Of a stretch of 64,000 bases of DNA, positions 28,252-37,536 are shown one piece after another (within the stretch, counting starts at the first letter, position 1; every line of letters begins with the position of its first letter). Both the position numbers and the translations under genes were made by a program. The notes under the pieces were generated by a model that ran no database searches, had not been told where the DNA came from, and saw only the letters and a list, made by a program, of their open reading frames with translations. Source of the stretch: Segnochrobactrum spirostomi (GTDB taxonomy: Bacteria; Pseudomonadota; Alphaproteobacteria; Rhizobiales; Segnochrobactraceae); the NCBI RefSeq assembly GCF_009600605.1, contig NZ_VWNA01000001.1, positions 496,001-560,000 on the forward strand, in the 5' to 3' direction.

Positions 28252-30179
28252 ACGTCCTGATCGCGCAGATAGGCCACGATACGGTCGGCGAGCGCATCGG
28301 GATCGTCGGTGACGGTGTCGAGGCGCAGTTCCGGGGACTCCGGCGCCTCGTAGGGGCTGTCGATGCCGGTGAAGTTCTTGATCTGGCCGGCCTCGGCCTT
28401 GGCGTAGAGCCCCTTCGGATCGCGCGTCCGGCACACCTCGATCGGCGTGTCGACGAACACCTCGAAGAACTCGCCCTGCTCGACGAGATCGCGCGCCATC
28501 TGCCGTTCGGCGCGGAACGGCGAGATGAACGAGACGAGCACGATCAGGCCGGCATCGACGAACAGCTTCGCCGCCTCCGCCACGCGGCGGATGTTCTCCA
28601 CCCGGTCGGCGTCGGTGAAACCGAGATCGCGGTTGAGCCCGTGGCGGACATTGTCGCCGTCGAGCATGTAGGTGTGGTGGCCGAGGGCGTGGAGCTTCTT
28701 CTCGACGAGGTTCGCCACCGTCGATTTGCCCGAGCCCGACAGGCCGGTGAACCACAGCACCGCCGGCTTCTGACCCTTCAGCGCGGCGCGCGCCGCCTTG
28801 TTCACCTCGAGCGCCTGGCGGTGGATGTTGGTCGCGCGGCGCAGGCCGAACGAGATCATGCCCGCCGCGACCGTCGCGTTCGACAGCCGGTCGATCAGAA
28901 TGAAGGCGCCGGTCTCGCGGTTGTCGGCGTAAGCGTCGAACGCGATCGGCGTCGAGAGCGACAGATTGCAGAAGCCCACCTCGTTGAGGTCGAGCGACTT
29001 CGCCGCCAGATGGTCGAACGTGTTCACGTCGACCTTGTACTTGATCTCGGTGACCTGGGCCGTGACCGTCCGGGAGCCGCTCTTCAGGAGGTAGGGCCGG
29101 CCGGGCAGCAGCGGCGCATCGTTCATCCACACCACATGGGCGGCGAACTGGTCCGACACCTCGGGACGGGCGGACGCCGCCGCGATCACGTCGCCGCGCG
29201 ACAGGTCGATCTCGTCGGCAAGCGTGAGCGTCACCGCCTCGCCGGCATAGGCCGCGTCGAGATCGCCGTCCATGGTGACGATGCGCTTGACGATCGAGGT
29301 GCGCCCGGAGGCGGCGGACACGATCTGGTCGCCCGGCCGCACGGTGCCGCTCGCGATGGTGCCCGAGAAGCCGCGGAAATCGAGATTGGGCCGGTTCACC
29401 CACTGCACCGGCATCCGGAACGGCTTGCCGGCACCGTCCGACGAGACGTCGACGCTCTCGAGGTGCTCGATCAGCGTCGGGCCCGAATACCAGGTGGTGT
29501 TGGCGCTGCGGGTCGTGACGTTGTCGCCGTACCGCGCCGAGATCGGGATCGCCGCGAGCGTCTCGAAACCGAAGCGCTCGGCGAAGGCCGAGAAGGTCGC
29601 GCGGATCTCCTCGAACCGCGCGGCATCGTAGCCGACGAGGTCGATCTTGTTGATCGCAAGCACGACATGGCGGATGCCGAGGAGGGCCGCGATGAAGGCG
29701 TGGCGCCGGGTCTGGGTGACGATCCCCGCCCGGGCGTCGACGAGGAGCACGGCGAGATCGGCCGTCGAGGCGCCCGTCGCCATGTTGCGGGTGTATTGCT
29801 CGTGGCCGGGCGTGTCGGCGACGATGAACTTGCGCTTCTCGGTGGTGAAGAAGCGGTAGGCGACGTCGATGGTGATGCCCTGCTCGCGCTCGGCCTCGAG
29901 GCCGTCGACGAGGAGGGCGAAATCGATGTCGTCGCCGGTGGTGCCGTGGCGGCGGCTGTCGCGCTCCAGCGTGACGAGCTGGTCCTCGAAGATCAGCTTG
30001 GTGTCGTAGAGCAGGCGCCCGATCAGGGTCGACTTGCCGTCGTCGACGCTGCCGCAGGTGAGGAAGCGCAATAGGCTCTTGCGCTCCTGCTCGGCGAGAT
30101 AGGCGATGAAGGCGACATCGTCGATCGGCGCGGAGGGCGCGGCCTCAGTGACGAGCGTGCGCTGAGCGGACTGCGACAT
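28242..30179 (-). CDS. cysNC: Bifunctional sulfate adenylyltransferase subunit 1/adenylylsulfate kinase
   Basis: 645 residues. The N-terminal two thirds are CysN, an EF-Tu-like GTPase that drives ATP sulfurylase: P-loop [17 protein letters not shown] near residue 43, [12 protein letters not shown] and NKIDLV. The C-terminal 180 residues are CysC, APS kinase: P-loop [32 protein letters not shown] and the tail with [13 protein letters not shown]. The fused enzyme takes sulfate to PAPS. ATG overlaps the cysD stop by one base. This CysNC fusion is common in rhizobia. Confidence 0.97.
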   Translation of the reverse strand: MSQSAQRTLVTEAAPSAPIDDVAFIAYLAEQERKSLLRFLTCGSVDDGKSTLIGRLLYDTKLIFEDQLVTLERDSRRHGTTGDDIDFALLVDGLEAEREQGITIDVAYRFFTTEKRKFIVADTPGHEQYTRNMATGASTADLAVLLVDARAGIVTQTRRHAFIAALLGIRHVVLAINKIDLVGYDAARFEEIRATFSAFAERFGFETLAAIPISARYGDNVTTRSANTTWYSGPTLIEHLESVDVSSDGAGKPFRMPVQWVNRPNLDFRGFSGTIASGTVRPGDQIVSAASGRTSIVKRIVTMDGDLDAAYAGEAVTLTLADEIDLSRGDVIAAASARPEVSDQFAAHVVWMNDAPLLPGRPYLLKSGSRTVTAQVTEIKYKVDVNTFDHLAAKSLDLNEVGFCNLSLSTPIAFDAYADNRETGAFILIDRLSNATVAAGMISFGLRRATNIHRQALEVNKAARAALKGQKPAVLWFTGLSGSGKSTVANLVEKKLHALGHHTYMLDGDNVRHGLNRDLGFTDADRVENIRRVAEAAKLFVDAGLIVLVSFISPFRAERQMARDLVEQGEFFEVFVDTPIEVCRTRDPKGLYAKAEAGQIKNFTGIDSPYEAPESPELRLDTVTDDPDALADRIVAYLRDQDVIG

Positions 30180-31087
30180 CAGAAATATCCCTCGCGCTTC
30201 TTCTTTTCCATCGAGGCGGCCTCGTCGTGGTCGATCAGGCGGCCGCTGCGCTCGGAGGTGCGCGCGATCAGCATCTCGCGGACGATGGCCGGCAGCGTCG
30301 CGGCGTCGGATTCGATCGCGCCGGTGAGCGGGTAGCAGCCGAGGGTGCGGAAGCGGACGAGCCGCATTTCCGGGGTCTCGCCGGGGGCGAGCGGCAGGCG
30401 ATCGTCGTCGGCCATGATGAGCATGCCGTCGCGCGCCACCACCGGGCGCTCGGCCGCATAATAGAGCGGCACGATCGGGATCTCTTCGGCGAGGATATAT
30501 TGCCAGATGTCGAGCTCGGTCCAGTTCGACAGCGGGAAGACGCGGATCGATTCGCCCTTGGCGATCCGGCCGTTATAGAGGTGCCAGAGTTCGGGGCGCT
30601 GGGCCTTTGGGTCCCAGGCATGGCTCGCGGTGCGGAACGAGAAGACGCGCTCCTTGGCGCGGCTCTTCTCCTCGTCGCGGCGGGCGCCGCCGAAGGCCGC
30701 GTCGAAGCCGTACTTGGTCAGCGCCTGCTTCAGCGCCTCCGTCTTCATGACGTGGGTGTAGTAGGACGAGCCGTGATCGAACGGATTGACGTTCTGCGCC
30801 CGCCCCTCCTGGTTCGTATGCACGATGAGGTCGAGCCCGAGCCGCCGCGCGGTCTCGTCGCGGAACTGGATCATCTCGCGGAATTTCCACGTCGTATCGA
30901 CGTGGAGCAGCGGAAAGGGCGGGCGCGACGGATAGAACGCCTTCATCGCGAGATGAAGCATCACCGAGGAGTCCTTGCCGATCGAATAGAGCATGACCGG
31001 ATTGCGGAACTCCGCGGCGACCTCGCGGATGATGTGGATGCTCTCGTCCTCGAGGCGCTTCAGATGGGACTGACGATCGACGGACAC
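30179..31087 (-). CDS. cysD: Sulfate adenylyltransferase subunit 2
   Basis: 302-residue CysD, the catalytic subunit of ATP sulfurylase. The PP-loop is [20 protein letters not shown] near residue 35; further features are [36 protein letters not shown] and [13 protein letters not shown]. There is no ATG near the conserved start; GTG at 31085-31087 ([15 protein letters not shown]) gives the normal family length. It sits between cysQ and cysNC in one minus-strand set. Confidence 0.94.
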   Translation of the reverse strand: MSVDRQSHLKRLEDESIHIIREVAAEFRNPVMLYSIGKDSSVMLHLAMKAFYPSRPPFPLLHVDTTWKFREMIQFRDETARRLGLDLIVHTNQEGRAQNVNPFDHGSSYYTHVMKTEALKQALTKYGFDAAFGGARRDEEKSRAKERVFSFRTASHAWDPKAQRPELWHLYNGRIAKGESIRVFPLSNWTELDIWQYILAEEIPIVPLYYAAERPVVARDGMLIMADDDRLPLAPGETPEMRLVRFRTLGCYPLTGAIESDAATLPAIVREMLIARTSERSGRLIDHDEAASMEKKKREGYF

Positions 31088-31188
31088 GGACTTGATTACC
31101 CTTCTGGCGGCGTGCCTTCGCGGCACTGTCCTGCGAGATCCGGCGCGTCGCCGGATCGGTCTTCGGAGAAACGGCGACAAACGCCGGA

Positions 31189-32013
31189 TCAGACGGTCGC
31201 CGCCGCACCGACGCGCAGCGGATCGAAAAGGCCCGCGGCGACAAACCATGGATTGGCGAAGTCGCTGTCCGAGGCCTGGTTGCGCTTGCCGTAGAGAAGG
31301 GCCGCGCCGTCGAGCGTCAGCGTGCGGCCGCCGGCGGCGCGCAGCACCGCGTCGCCCGCCGCGGTATCCCATTCCATGGTGCGGCCGAGCCGCGGATAGA
31401 GATCGGCGTCACCGGCGGCGAGGCGGCAGAACTTCAGGGAGGAGCCGGCCGACACGAGGTCGCGGACCTTGAAGCGGTCGATGAAGTCCTTCGTCTCGGC
31501 CGTCAGATGGGAGCGGCTCGCCAGCACGTCGAGCCCGGCCGCGTCGGGTTCGCGCACCGTGATGTCGGTCCAGGCGATGTCGCCGCGATCGTCGAGCGTG
31601 CCGGCGCGGGCGCCCTCGCCCTCGGCGCCGATGAAGATCTCGCCGAGCGCGGGGGCATAGACCACGCCGAGCACCGGCCGGCCGGCCTCGACAAGGGCGA
31701 TGTTGACGGTGAACTCGCCGTTGCGGCTGAGGAATTCGCGGGTGCCGTCGAGCGGGTCGACGAGGAAGAATTTTCCGTGCGTCGCCGGCACGCGGCCGGC
31801 AGCAGTCGCCTCCTCGGCGACGACGGGGATGTCGGGAGCGAGCCGGGCGAGACCTTCGGCGATCACCGCCTCGGCGCGGACGTCCGCGGCGGTCACCGGC
31901 GAGCCGTCGGCCTTGTCGCTCGCCTCGATCGCGCTGCCATAGATGGCGAGGATTTCCGTTCCAGCCGCGAGCGCCAACGCGACAAGCCCATCCAACATTT
32001 CGCTCGAAGCCAC
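31189..32013 (-). CDS. cysQ: 3'(2'),5'-bisphosphate nucleotidase CysQ
   Basis: 274 residues, inositol-monophosphatase fold. CysQ removes the 3'-phosphate from PAP/PAPS and so prevents build-up of PAP during sulfate assimilation. Metal-site motifs: [10 protein letters not shown] near residue 67, [19 protein letters not shown] near residue 86, [16 protein letters not shown] near residue 215. It starts with GTG at 32013 and precedes cysD by about 100 bases on the same strand, so it belongs to the sulfate-activation unit. Confidence 0.94.
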   Translation of the reverse strand: MASSEMLDGLVALALAAGTEILAIYGSAIEASDKADGSPVTAADVRAEAVIAEGLARLAPDIPVVAEEATAAGRVPATHGKFFLVDPLDGTREFLSRNGEFTVNIALVEAGRPVLGVVYAPALGEIFIGAEGEGARAGTLDDRGDIAWTDITVREPDAAGLDVLASRSHLTAETKDFIDRFKVRDLVSAGSSLKFCRLAAGDADLYPRLGRTMEWDTAAGDAVLRAAGGRTLTLDGAALLYGKRNQASDSDFANPWFVAAGLFDPLRVGAAATV

Positions 32014-32321
32014 TCGTTCATACTCCAGGCTGCATGGGGCCGCGCAACGCGAGCCGTCGTTCTATCGGGTACGGGGCGGGACCGCGAGCCCGTGCGCTGT
32101 GCCGAGCCGTCCCATTTGAGGAATCCGAAACTAGAAAACCCACCCAAAAATGGAACAATTTTTCGCGCCCAAGGTGTGGAGCGCTTCGCGGCGCGCCGAA
32201 GAGGCCGAGCCGCGGGAACAAGCGCACCTCGAGCCGGCCGCAGACGGGTGGGAACCGCCGCCCCGCTGCGCCGTTCCCCTACCGCTGCGGGGCGTCGTCC
32301 CCGCCGAACGGGGGCCTCGCA
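32014..32321. other. Divergent intergenic region cysQ / small membrane protein
   Basis: About 310 bases between the cysQ start and the start of a small plus-strand gene. It contains a slightly AT-rich patch around 32120-32165 (AAACTAGAAAACCCACCCAA followed by AATGGAACAATTTTT), where promoters would be expected. I see no RNA gene and no clear operator. Confidence 0.4.
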
Positions 32322-32540
32322 ATGTCGCTGATTCTCATTTTGATTCTGCTGCTCGTCCTGCTCGGAGGCGGCGGCTATTACGGGCACCGTCGCTTCGGGC
32401 GTCGCGGCCTCGTCGGCGTGCTCGTGCTGATCCTCATCATCCTCTTGGTGATGTGGCTGCTCGGGGTCCTCATTCCGGGCCCGGTCTACCATCCGCCGGT
32501 GCTGCCGGAGCCGATCGTACCGCCGACCGGCGGGCAATGA
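32322..32540 (+). CDS. Small hydrophobic membrane protein (DUF3309-like)
   Basis: 72 residues: a Leu/Ile/Val helix (LILILILLLVLLGGGGYY), a short basic turn (GHRRFGRRG), a second helix (LVGVLVLILIILLVMWLLGV) and a Pro-rich tail PPVLPEPIVPPTGG. The helix-turn-helix layout resembles DUF3309 proteins, whose function is unknown. No strong ribosome site is seen before the ATG. It converges with the next gene, nine bases apart. Confidence 0.65.
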   Translation: MSLILILILLLVLLGGGGYYGHRRFGRRGLVGVLVLILIILLVMWLLGVLIPGPVYHPPVLPEPIVPPTGGQ

Positions 32541-32549
32541 GGCGCGGCC

Positions 32550-33440
32550 TCAGCCGGTCTGTTTGGTCAGCATCCAATTGAGCACGAGGCGCCAGTCGAT
32601 CATGCGGATCGGCGTGCCGTGCTTGCCGGTATCGAACACGACGAGCTTGATCGGATAGCTCGGATCGAGCGCCTTCACCTTCTCGAAGAAGGTGGCCTGC
32701 CCCTTCCAGTCGAGCACCGGGTCCCAGGAGCCGTGGGCGAGAACGATGGGGAGCGGACGGGCCGGCCGGCGCGCCACCACGTTCAGATAATCGTCGTCGT
32801 GGACCGAGCCGAGCAGGAGGATGCCGCCGAGCAGCTTGGCGATGCTCGGGTCTTCGGCGAGCTTCCAGCACAGGACGCCGCCGAACGAGCCGCAGGCGAT
32901 GAAGATCGGCGCGCCCGGCGAGGCGGCCGCGGTCTGGCGCACGAGCCCCTTGATGTCGGCGGCGCCATCGTCGGCGAAATCCGTGAAGTCGGGCGAGATA
33001 TAGAGCCCGCCATTGCGCAGCATCAGGTTCTTGATGCGGTTGAAGTTGCCGCCGAACATCCAGTCGTTGGCGCCCTGGAAGCGGCTGCCGCCCTGCCCGT
33101 GGAGGTAGATCACCACCGCGCTCGCCCCTTCGGTGCGCCCGACAGTGATGTAGCGCTGGGTGCGGCCGTCGACGGTGTAGCTGAAATTCTGCTGCGCCCC
33201 CCAGGGCAGCATATCGACATATTCGCCGTAGACCTTCTGCTCGAAGATCTGATCGCGGTTCTTGAGATCGCGCAGCTTGATATATTCGATGACTTCGTAA
33301 TCACCGCCATAGCGGCTATCGATCACGCGGGAATAGCGGAACAGGTCGTCCTTGAACGGGGCGAGTTGCAGGGCATTCGCCGGCGAGGCGAGGCTCCAGC
33401 CTATGAGAAGCGCGAGGATCGCCGTCAGAACGCGCCGCAT
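32550..33440 (-). CDS. Exported alpha/beta hydrolase
   Basis: 296 residues with an N-terminal signal peptide (RRVLTAILALLIGWSLASPA, cut near ANA). The oxyanion region is VVIYLHGQGGSRFQGANDW; the nucleophile elbow FIACGSFGGVLCW has Cys where the usual GxSxG has its first Gly; the acid and base are probably Asp in AHGSWDPVLDW and His in DTGKHGTPIRM. The substrate is not known. The second in-frame start (ATG 33440) is chosen because AAGGAGG lies eight bases before it; GTG 33449 is too close to that site. Confidence 0.82.
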   Translation of the reverse strand: MRRVLTAILALLIGWSLASPANALQLAPFKDDLFRYSRVIDSRYGGDYEVIEYIKLRDLKNRDQIFEQKVYGEYVDMLPWGAQQNFSYTVDGRTQRYITVGRTEGASAVVIYLHGQGGSRFQGANDWMFGGNFNRIKNLMLRNGGLYISPDFTDFADDGAADIKGLVRQTAAASPGAPIFIACGSFGGVLCWKLAEDPSIAKLLGGILLLGSVHDDDYLNVVARRPARPLPIVLAHGSWDPVLDWKGQATFFEKVKALDPSYPIKLVVFDTGKHGTPIRMIDWRLVLNWMLTKQTG

Positions 33441-33552
33441 CAAAACCACCTCCTTATCACCCGCCCCGTCGCGCCCGCCCCTTCGTCCCTTGGCATGTCA
33501 TCCCAACGATTCTGCTCGCCGGCTCGTTCCGATCGGCCGGTGTTGCGAAACG

Positions 33553-33581
33553 CAAAACGGCCCGGATCCGCTCCGGGCCGT
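33553..33581 (-). terminator. Probable terminator after dksA
   Basis: ACGGCCCGGA (33557-33566) pairs with TCCGGGCCGT (33572-33581), five-base loop. On the minus strand it is followed by TTTT then G, a short T-run. It lies 110 bases downstream of the dksA stop and before the exported hydrolase gene. Confidence 0.6.
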
Positions 33582-33690
33582 GAACTCTTGCGCCCGGCCG
33601 AGGGCCTCGCCTCCGCCAAGACCGACATCACCCGCTCGCGCGCAGAGCGCGCAAGCCGGCCGTCGCATTCGGGCTGGGGGTGTGCTGCTC

Positions 33691-34107
33691 CTAGTCGTCG
33701 CGATAGACACGCTCGCGGCGCTCGTGCCGCTCCTGCGCCTCGATCGACAGCGTCGCAACCGGACGCGCGTCGAGGCGCTTCAGCGAAATAGGCTCGCCGG
33801 TCTCCTCGCAATAGCCGTAGGAGCCGTCCTCGATCCGCTTCAGCGCCGCATCGATCTTGGCGATCAGCTTGCGCTGGCGATCACGGGCACGCAGTTCGAT
33901 CGCCCGATCCGTCTCCGACGACGCGCGATCGGCGAGGTCGGGATGGTTCTGGCTCTCTTCCTGCAAATGACTGAGCGTCTCGCGGCTTTCGCGGAGGATC
34001 TCCTCCTTCCAAGCGTTGAGCTTCTTGCGGAAATATTCCCGCTGACGCTCGTTCATAAACGGTTCGCTCTCGGAAGGGCGATAGTCGTCGTCGATCTCAA
34101 CCGCCAT
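33691..34107 (-). CDS. dksA: DksA-type RNA polymerase-binding regulator
   Basis: 138 residues. DksA binds in the RNA polymerase secondary channel and works with ppGpp. A long helical hairpin (residues about 20-90) carries the tip DLADRASSETDRAIELR. The zinc-finger region is YGYCEETGEPISLKRLDARP then VATLSIEAQ: only the first of the four usual cysteines remains, the rest being Thr, Ser and Ala, as in many alphaproteobacterial DksA proteins. The ppGpp synthetase gene rsh lies elsewhere in this window. Confidence 0.94.
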   Translation of the reverse strand: MAVEIDDDYRPSESEPFMNERQREYFRKKLNAWKEEILRESRETLSHLQEESQNHPDLADRASSETDRAIELRARDRQRKLIAKIDAALKRIEDGSYGYCEETGEPISLKRLDARPVATLSIEAQERHERRERVYRDD

Positions 34108-34342
34108 GGCGCTCCTCGACTCGGGCTCAAGGCGCGCTCCTTATAGCGGCGTGAGTCGATTGGTACAACGGCCGAAAGAAGGCGAATCACCGTTCTCGCG
34201 GAAGGCTCGTTCGCCTCTGGACAGCGCCCGCGCATCTTGCCACCCTCGCCCGAGACCCAGCCGCCGCGGGCGGCGCCGGGACCGCGGCAGGTGCGGGCCG
34301 ACGAGGCCCACGCCGCCGTGCCCGTTCGAGAGCGAGACGCGC

Positions 34343-34888
34343 ATGCCCCGGCTGCTTCTTCTTCGTCATGCCAAGTCGTCCTGGGATGCGCCGCAGCTCG
34401 CGGATTTCGACCGCCCGCTGAACTCGCGCGGGCGCCGCTCCGCGCCGCTCATGGGCCGCCATATCGCCGCCCACGCGCTGGTGCCCGACCGCATCGTCTG
34501 CTCGACCGCCCGGCGCACCCGGGAGACGCTGGCGGGCCTCCTGCCCTATCTCGCGACCGAGATGGACATCCGCATGACCCGCGATCTCTACGATTCGAGC
34601 GCATCGGATTATCTCGACGTGATCCGCGCCTTCGGCGGCTCGGCCCGCACGCTCCTCGTCATCGGGCACAATCCGGCCCTTCAGGAGACGGCGATCGACC
34701 TCGTCGGCACCGGCAACCCGACGATCGTCGATCAGATCACGAGCGAGTTCCCGACCGCGGCCCTCGCCATCATCGATTTCCCCGAGAAGAAGTGGTCGGA
34801 GATCCACCCGAAGGGCGGGCGCATCGTCTCGTTCTTCCAGCCGCGCGAGCTCGAATCGGTCGACGGGGGCCCGGCGGAAGACGAATAG
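34343..34888 (+). CDS. SixA-like histidine phosphatase
   Basis: 181 residues of the histidine phosphatase superfamily, SixA branch. The catalytic motif is LLLLRHAKSSWD at the very N-terminus (RHA in place of RHG), the second catalytic region STARRTRETLAG near residue 55, and the second histidine LLVIGHNPALQETA near residue 118. SixA acts on phosphohistidine in some signalling proteins; the target here is unknown. ATG 34343 is right before the conserved strand, so the long open frame upstream is not coding. Confidence 0.88.
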   Translation: MPRLLLLRHAKSSWDAPQLADFDRPLNSRGRRSAPLMGRHIAAHALVPDRIVCSTARRTRETLAGLLPYLATEMDIRMTRDLYDSSASDYLDVIRAFGGSARTLLVIGHNPALQETAIDLVGTGNPTIVDQITSEFPTAALAIIDFPEKKWSEIHPKGGRIVSFFQPRELESVDGGPAEDE

Positions 34889-35122
34889 CAGCGTGCACCC
34901 CTCGGTATCGATCGCTCGAGATTCTTTCGTTTTCTCAATATCTTACGGGCGAATGCCGCGAGTGTGCGGCGGCCGCACCGATAAAATCCCGCACGCCGCG
35001 TCCACCTCTCGGTAACCCTTTGCCCGGATCATGCGAAAGACGCTGCGCATGCGGTGCGCCGGCAACGGCGCTTGGCCGCCTGCCCGTCTCATCCCTTCGA
35101 ATCCGCCGACCAAGGAGCCGCC

Positions 35123-35692
35123 ATGTGGCGTAAGCTGATCATCTGCACGTCGTTCCTCGCGCTCGCCGCCTGCTCGAGCGACGAGCCGCAGCGCGCGGAT
35201 GTGGCCGAACACGTTTCCGCCCCTCTGTTCCGCATCACCCCCCGTTCGGCCGGCCCGGTCAACGCCGGGACGCCCTATTCGTCCAAGGCGCTTCAGGCGC
35301 TGCTGCCGGGCTTCGAGGTGCGTCCGATCGAGACGGCGGTCGAGCACACCACCCTGCCGGCCTTCGCCGCCTTCTCGAACGGCCTCCAGGTCGCGCAATT
35401 CCTCAAGGGCAGCGACGGCAAGGTCGGTCAGGTATTCGGCGTGAGCGACCGCATCGTCGGCCCGAACGGCGAGCGCATCGGCATGACCATCAGCCAGTTG
35501 CGGATCAACCGTGCGAGCTGCCGGATGGGTCAGGATCTGTGGACCGACATGGCGATCTGCCCGGCGCACGGCACCTCGAACATCTCGCTCGTCTTCGCCG
35601 TACCGGGCTATCGCGGGCCGCTCGACCAGCTTCCGCCGCCGGACGAGCTCAAGGACGCCATCCTCCAGCGCATCGTCTGGAAGGCCGCCTGA
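35123..35692 (+). CDS. Lipoprotein, DUF1131 (YfeY-like)
   Basis: 189 residues with a lipoprotein signal: MWRKLIICTSFLALAAC, the lipobox LAAC ending at Cys17. The mature part includes VGQVFGVSDRIVGPNGERIG, two cysteines (NRASCRMGQ and DMAICPAHG) and a C-terminal YRGPLDQLPPPDELKDAILQ, a pattern like DUF1131 proteins such as E. coli YfeY, whose role is unknown. AAGGAG lies before the ATG. It ends upstream of a good terminator at 35793. Confidence 0.8.
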   Translation: MWRKLIICTSFLALAACSSDEPQRADVAEHVSAPLFRITPRSAGPVNAGTPYSSKALQALLPGFEVRPIETAVEHTTLPAFAAFSNGLQVAQFLKGSDGKVGQVFGVSDRIVGPNGERIGMTISQLRINRASCRMGQDLWTDMAICPAHGTSNISLVFAVPGYRGPLDQLPPPDELKDAILQRIVWKAA

Positions 35693-35792
35693 GGCGGCTT
35701 AGGGACGCCGGCGCGGCGGCTCCCGCGCCGGCCCAGGACGGAGGCCGGCGCCGCCACTTGGCGCTCCAACGGCACACCACCCTCACAGCGTC

Positions 35793-35823
35793 ATGCCCCG
35801 GCTCGTCCGGGGCATCTCTTTTT
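35793..35823 (+). terminator. Rho-independent terminator after the lipoprotein gene
   Basis: ATGCCCCGG (35793-35801), loop CTCGT, CCGGGGCAT (35807-35815), then CTCTTTTT. Another GC-rich hairpin without a T-run lies at 35707-35732. The terminator is correctly placed for the plus-strand gene ending at 35692. Confidence 0.8.
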
Positions 35824-35844
35824 CGGCCGGCGAAATGGAAGTCG

Positions 35845-36280
35845 TCAGCCGCGAATGGCCTCGGACGTGGGCACCCCCAGCATCAAACCCGCTCGCACGA
35901 ACGCCCTGTCGAGGCTGTAGATGGCCGACGCGCCGTGATTGCGGGCGATCGCGAGGTGAAGCGCGTCACCAGCGCGCAGACCCGTCTCCGCTCTGCCGAG
36001 ATAGGCTTTCGCGAGCGAGAAGTCGTCGATGTCCGGCCGCAGAATGCGGAAGGACGATTGGGTCATCGCCTCGAAGCTCACATCGGCCCGCGCGGCTTGC
36101 GCCGAGTCGAGAGCGCCCATGCGGACCTCTCTCGCCAGCAGCGAGGACAGTTCGACGCGGGTCCAATGGCTGACGGCGAGGACCTGCTCACCGAGGCCAC
36201 GCATGAAGGCGTCCACGGCTTCGCTGGTCGCTTCGCGTAGGATCAAGGGCGCCAGAAAGCTCGTGTCGGAAATAGGGCAT
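35845..36280 (-). CDS. vapC: VapC-like PIN-domain toxin with a frameshift at codon 4
   Basis: PIN-domain ribonuclease toxin. Family residues are seen in SHWTRVELSSLLAREVRMG, ETGLRAGDALHLAIARNHGA and SAIYSLDRAF. The ATG at 36278-36280 begins MPYF, six bases after the antitoxin stop; the continuation DTSFLAPLILREATS, which carries the first active-site Asp, is in another frame. Removing one C at 36268-36269 would join them into a normal VapC. The longest intact frame, from TTG 36246, lacks that Asp. So the toxin is either inactivated or misread by a one-base error. Confidence 0.8.
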
Positions 36281-36286
36281 CGGCGG

Positions 36287-36526
36287 TCATCTCGACTCGT
36301 CGCGGACCTCTCGAAGGATTTCGCTACTCGCGCGCTTCAGCCTCGGCATCGACGCCCGCAGCGAGGCAAGTCCTTCGAAATCGATCGGCCGCTTTCCCGT
36401 CTCGGCCGCCGAGATGCGGGCCACAGCTTTCCCGTCGCGGGTGACGAGAACGTCTTCCCCCGCTTCCGCCTTCTCCAAAAGCTCGCCGAGGCGCGCCTTC
36501 GCCTCGGCCAGGCTGACGGTGATCAC
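36287..36526 (-). CDS. Phd/YefM-type antitoxin
   Basis: 79 residues: ITVSLAEAKARLGELLEKAE, GEDVLVTRDGKAVARISAAE, then a polar C-terminal tail that would bind the toxin. This is the usual partner of VapC of this group; it binds the operator and neutralises the toxin. GTG 36526 is the best start; the open frame extends far upstream but reads through DUF488 and cupin genes in a wrong frame. It lies directly before vapC. Confidence 0.85.
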   Translation of the reverse strand: MITVSLAEAKARLGELLEKAEAGEDVLVTRDGKAVARISAAETGKRPIDFEGLASLRASMPRLKRASSEILREVRDESR

Positions 36527-36597
36527 GTGTGTCGCCTCGGCCGCGTCAAAGCCCAGCCATTCTGCCCGTTTCACCCGCGGGAAACCAGCCTTCGCCC

Positions 36598-37056
36598 TCA
36601 GATCGGGCTCGCGAACAGGTGCTCGATCGCGCCGCCGGTTTCCTCGCAGACGAGGCTCGCGAGCTGGCTGCGGTGGCAATGCTCCGGGTGGCGCTCGAAG
36701 CAGAGCAGGCAGACCGGCCGGCCGCTCGCGACGATCGAGGCCAGTGTCGCCCGCTCCTCCTTGGCGCCCTCGGTCTCGAGGTGCTCGCCGTAGATCCGCT
36801 GCAGGTCGCCATAGCGCCCCGTGCGGGCCGCGAGGCGGCCCTCGGCCGGCGTACCGAGCCCGCGCAGGTGGAGATAATCGATGCCGCGCTCGGCGAGCCC
36901 GGCCGCCAAGAGACGCTTGGAGAAGCCGGGACGCCGCGAGGCGGCGATCGCCCGCACGTCGACCAAGAGCGCCACGCCCGCCTCGGCGAGCGCATCGATC
37001 ACCGCGGGCTGGCGCACCTGCTCGTAGCCGATCGTGAAAAGGGTGGGCGTCGCCAT
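36598..37056 (-). CDS. DUF488 domain protein
   Basis: 152 residues. The family start TLFTIGYEQVRQPAVIDALA, then LLVDVRAIAASRRPGFSKRL and the cysteine-rich end VCLLCFERHPEHCHRSQLA fit DUF488, a family of unknown function. ATG 37056 precedes the first strand. It lies 14 bases after the cupin gene on the same strand. The two histidines and cysteines could bind metal; that is an inference. Confidence 0.87.
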   Translation of the reverse strand: MATPTLFTIGYEQVRQPAVIDALAEAGVALLVDVRAIAASRRPGFSKRLLAAGLAERGIDYLHLRGLGTPAEGRLAARTGRYGDLQRIYGEHLETEGAKEERATLASIVASGRPVCLLCFERHPEHCHRSQLASLVCEETGGAIEHLFASPI

Positions 37057-37070
37057 CGCTGCCTCGTCGG

Positions 37071-37427
37071 TCACGCCGACCCACCGGGCGCGTAGCCGCC
37101 CTCGGGGCCAAAGAAGAGAACCCAAGTCGAGAAATCGTCGCCGAACTCGACGAAGCGGTGCTCCTCACCGGCCGCAACGAAGAGGACGTCGCCGGGGCCG
37201 AACGGAACCCGCTCCCGTGCGCGCTCGAAGACGCCGGTGCCCGTCGCCACGACATAGATCTCGTCGCGGCTGTGCGGCGTCTGGAGATCGACGCCGCGCG
37301 GGGCATAGAGCTCGATCGAGAGGTCGCCCCGCTCAAACAGCACGACGAAGGGATCCGGCACCCGCGCGAGCGCGGCGGCCGCGTCCGCGAGCCCGATCTT
37401 GAGATCGCCGTCGAGCCTGTCGCTCAT
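37071..37427 (-). CDS. Cupin domain protein
   Basis: 118 residues. A single cupin barrel with the metal-binding motif HSRDEIYVVATGTGVFE and the second motif PGDVLFVAAGEEHRFVEFGD. The ligand is unknown. ATG 37427 has a GAGGGGGG ribosome site; an in-frame start upstream is less likely. It follows era on the same strand, in the place where recO is often found in related bacteria. Confidence 0.87.
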   Translation of the reverse strand: MSDRLDGDLKIGLADAAAALARVPDPFVVLFERGDLSIELYAPRGVDLQTPHSRDEIYVVATGTGVFERARERVPFGPGDVLFVAAGEEHRFVEFGDDFSTWVLFFGPEGGYAPGGSA

Positions 37428-37536
37428 GCTGCCCCCCTCGCGCAGACGCCGGCGGGTCTCGGCCTCGCCGGCCATTGCGGTGAAGGGTAAGCCGCGGCGG
37501 CCTCGCGCGTCCAGGCTCGTGGGTTCAGGACGCCGT

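Noticed and set aside
35707-35732. Terminator directly after the lipoprotein gene
   Set aside because: Perfect stem but no T-run; the hairpin at 35793-35823 is the better terminator.
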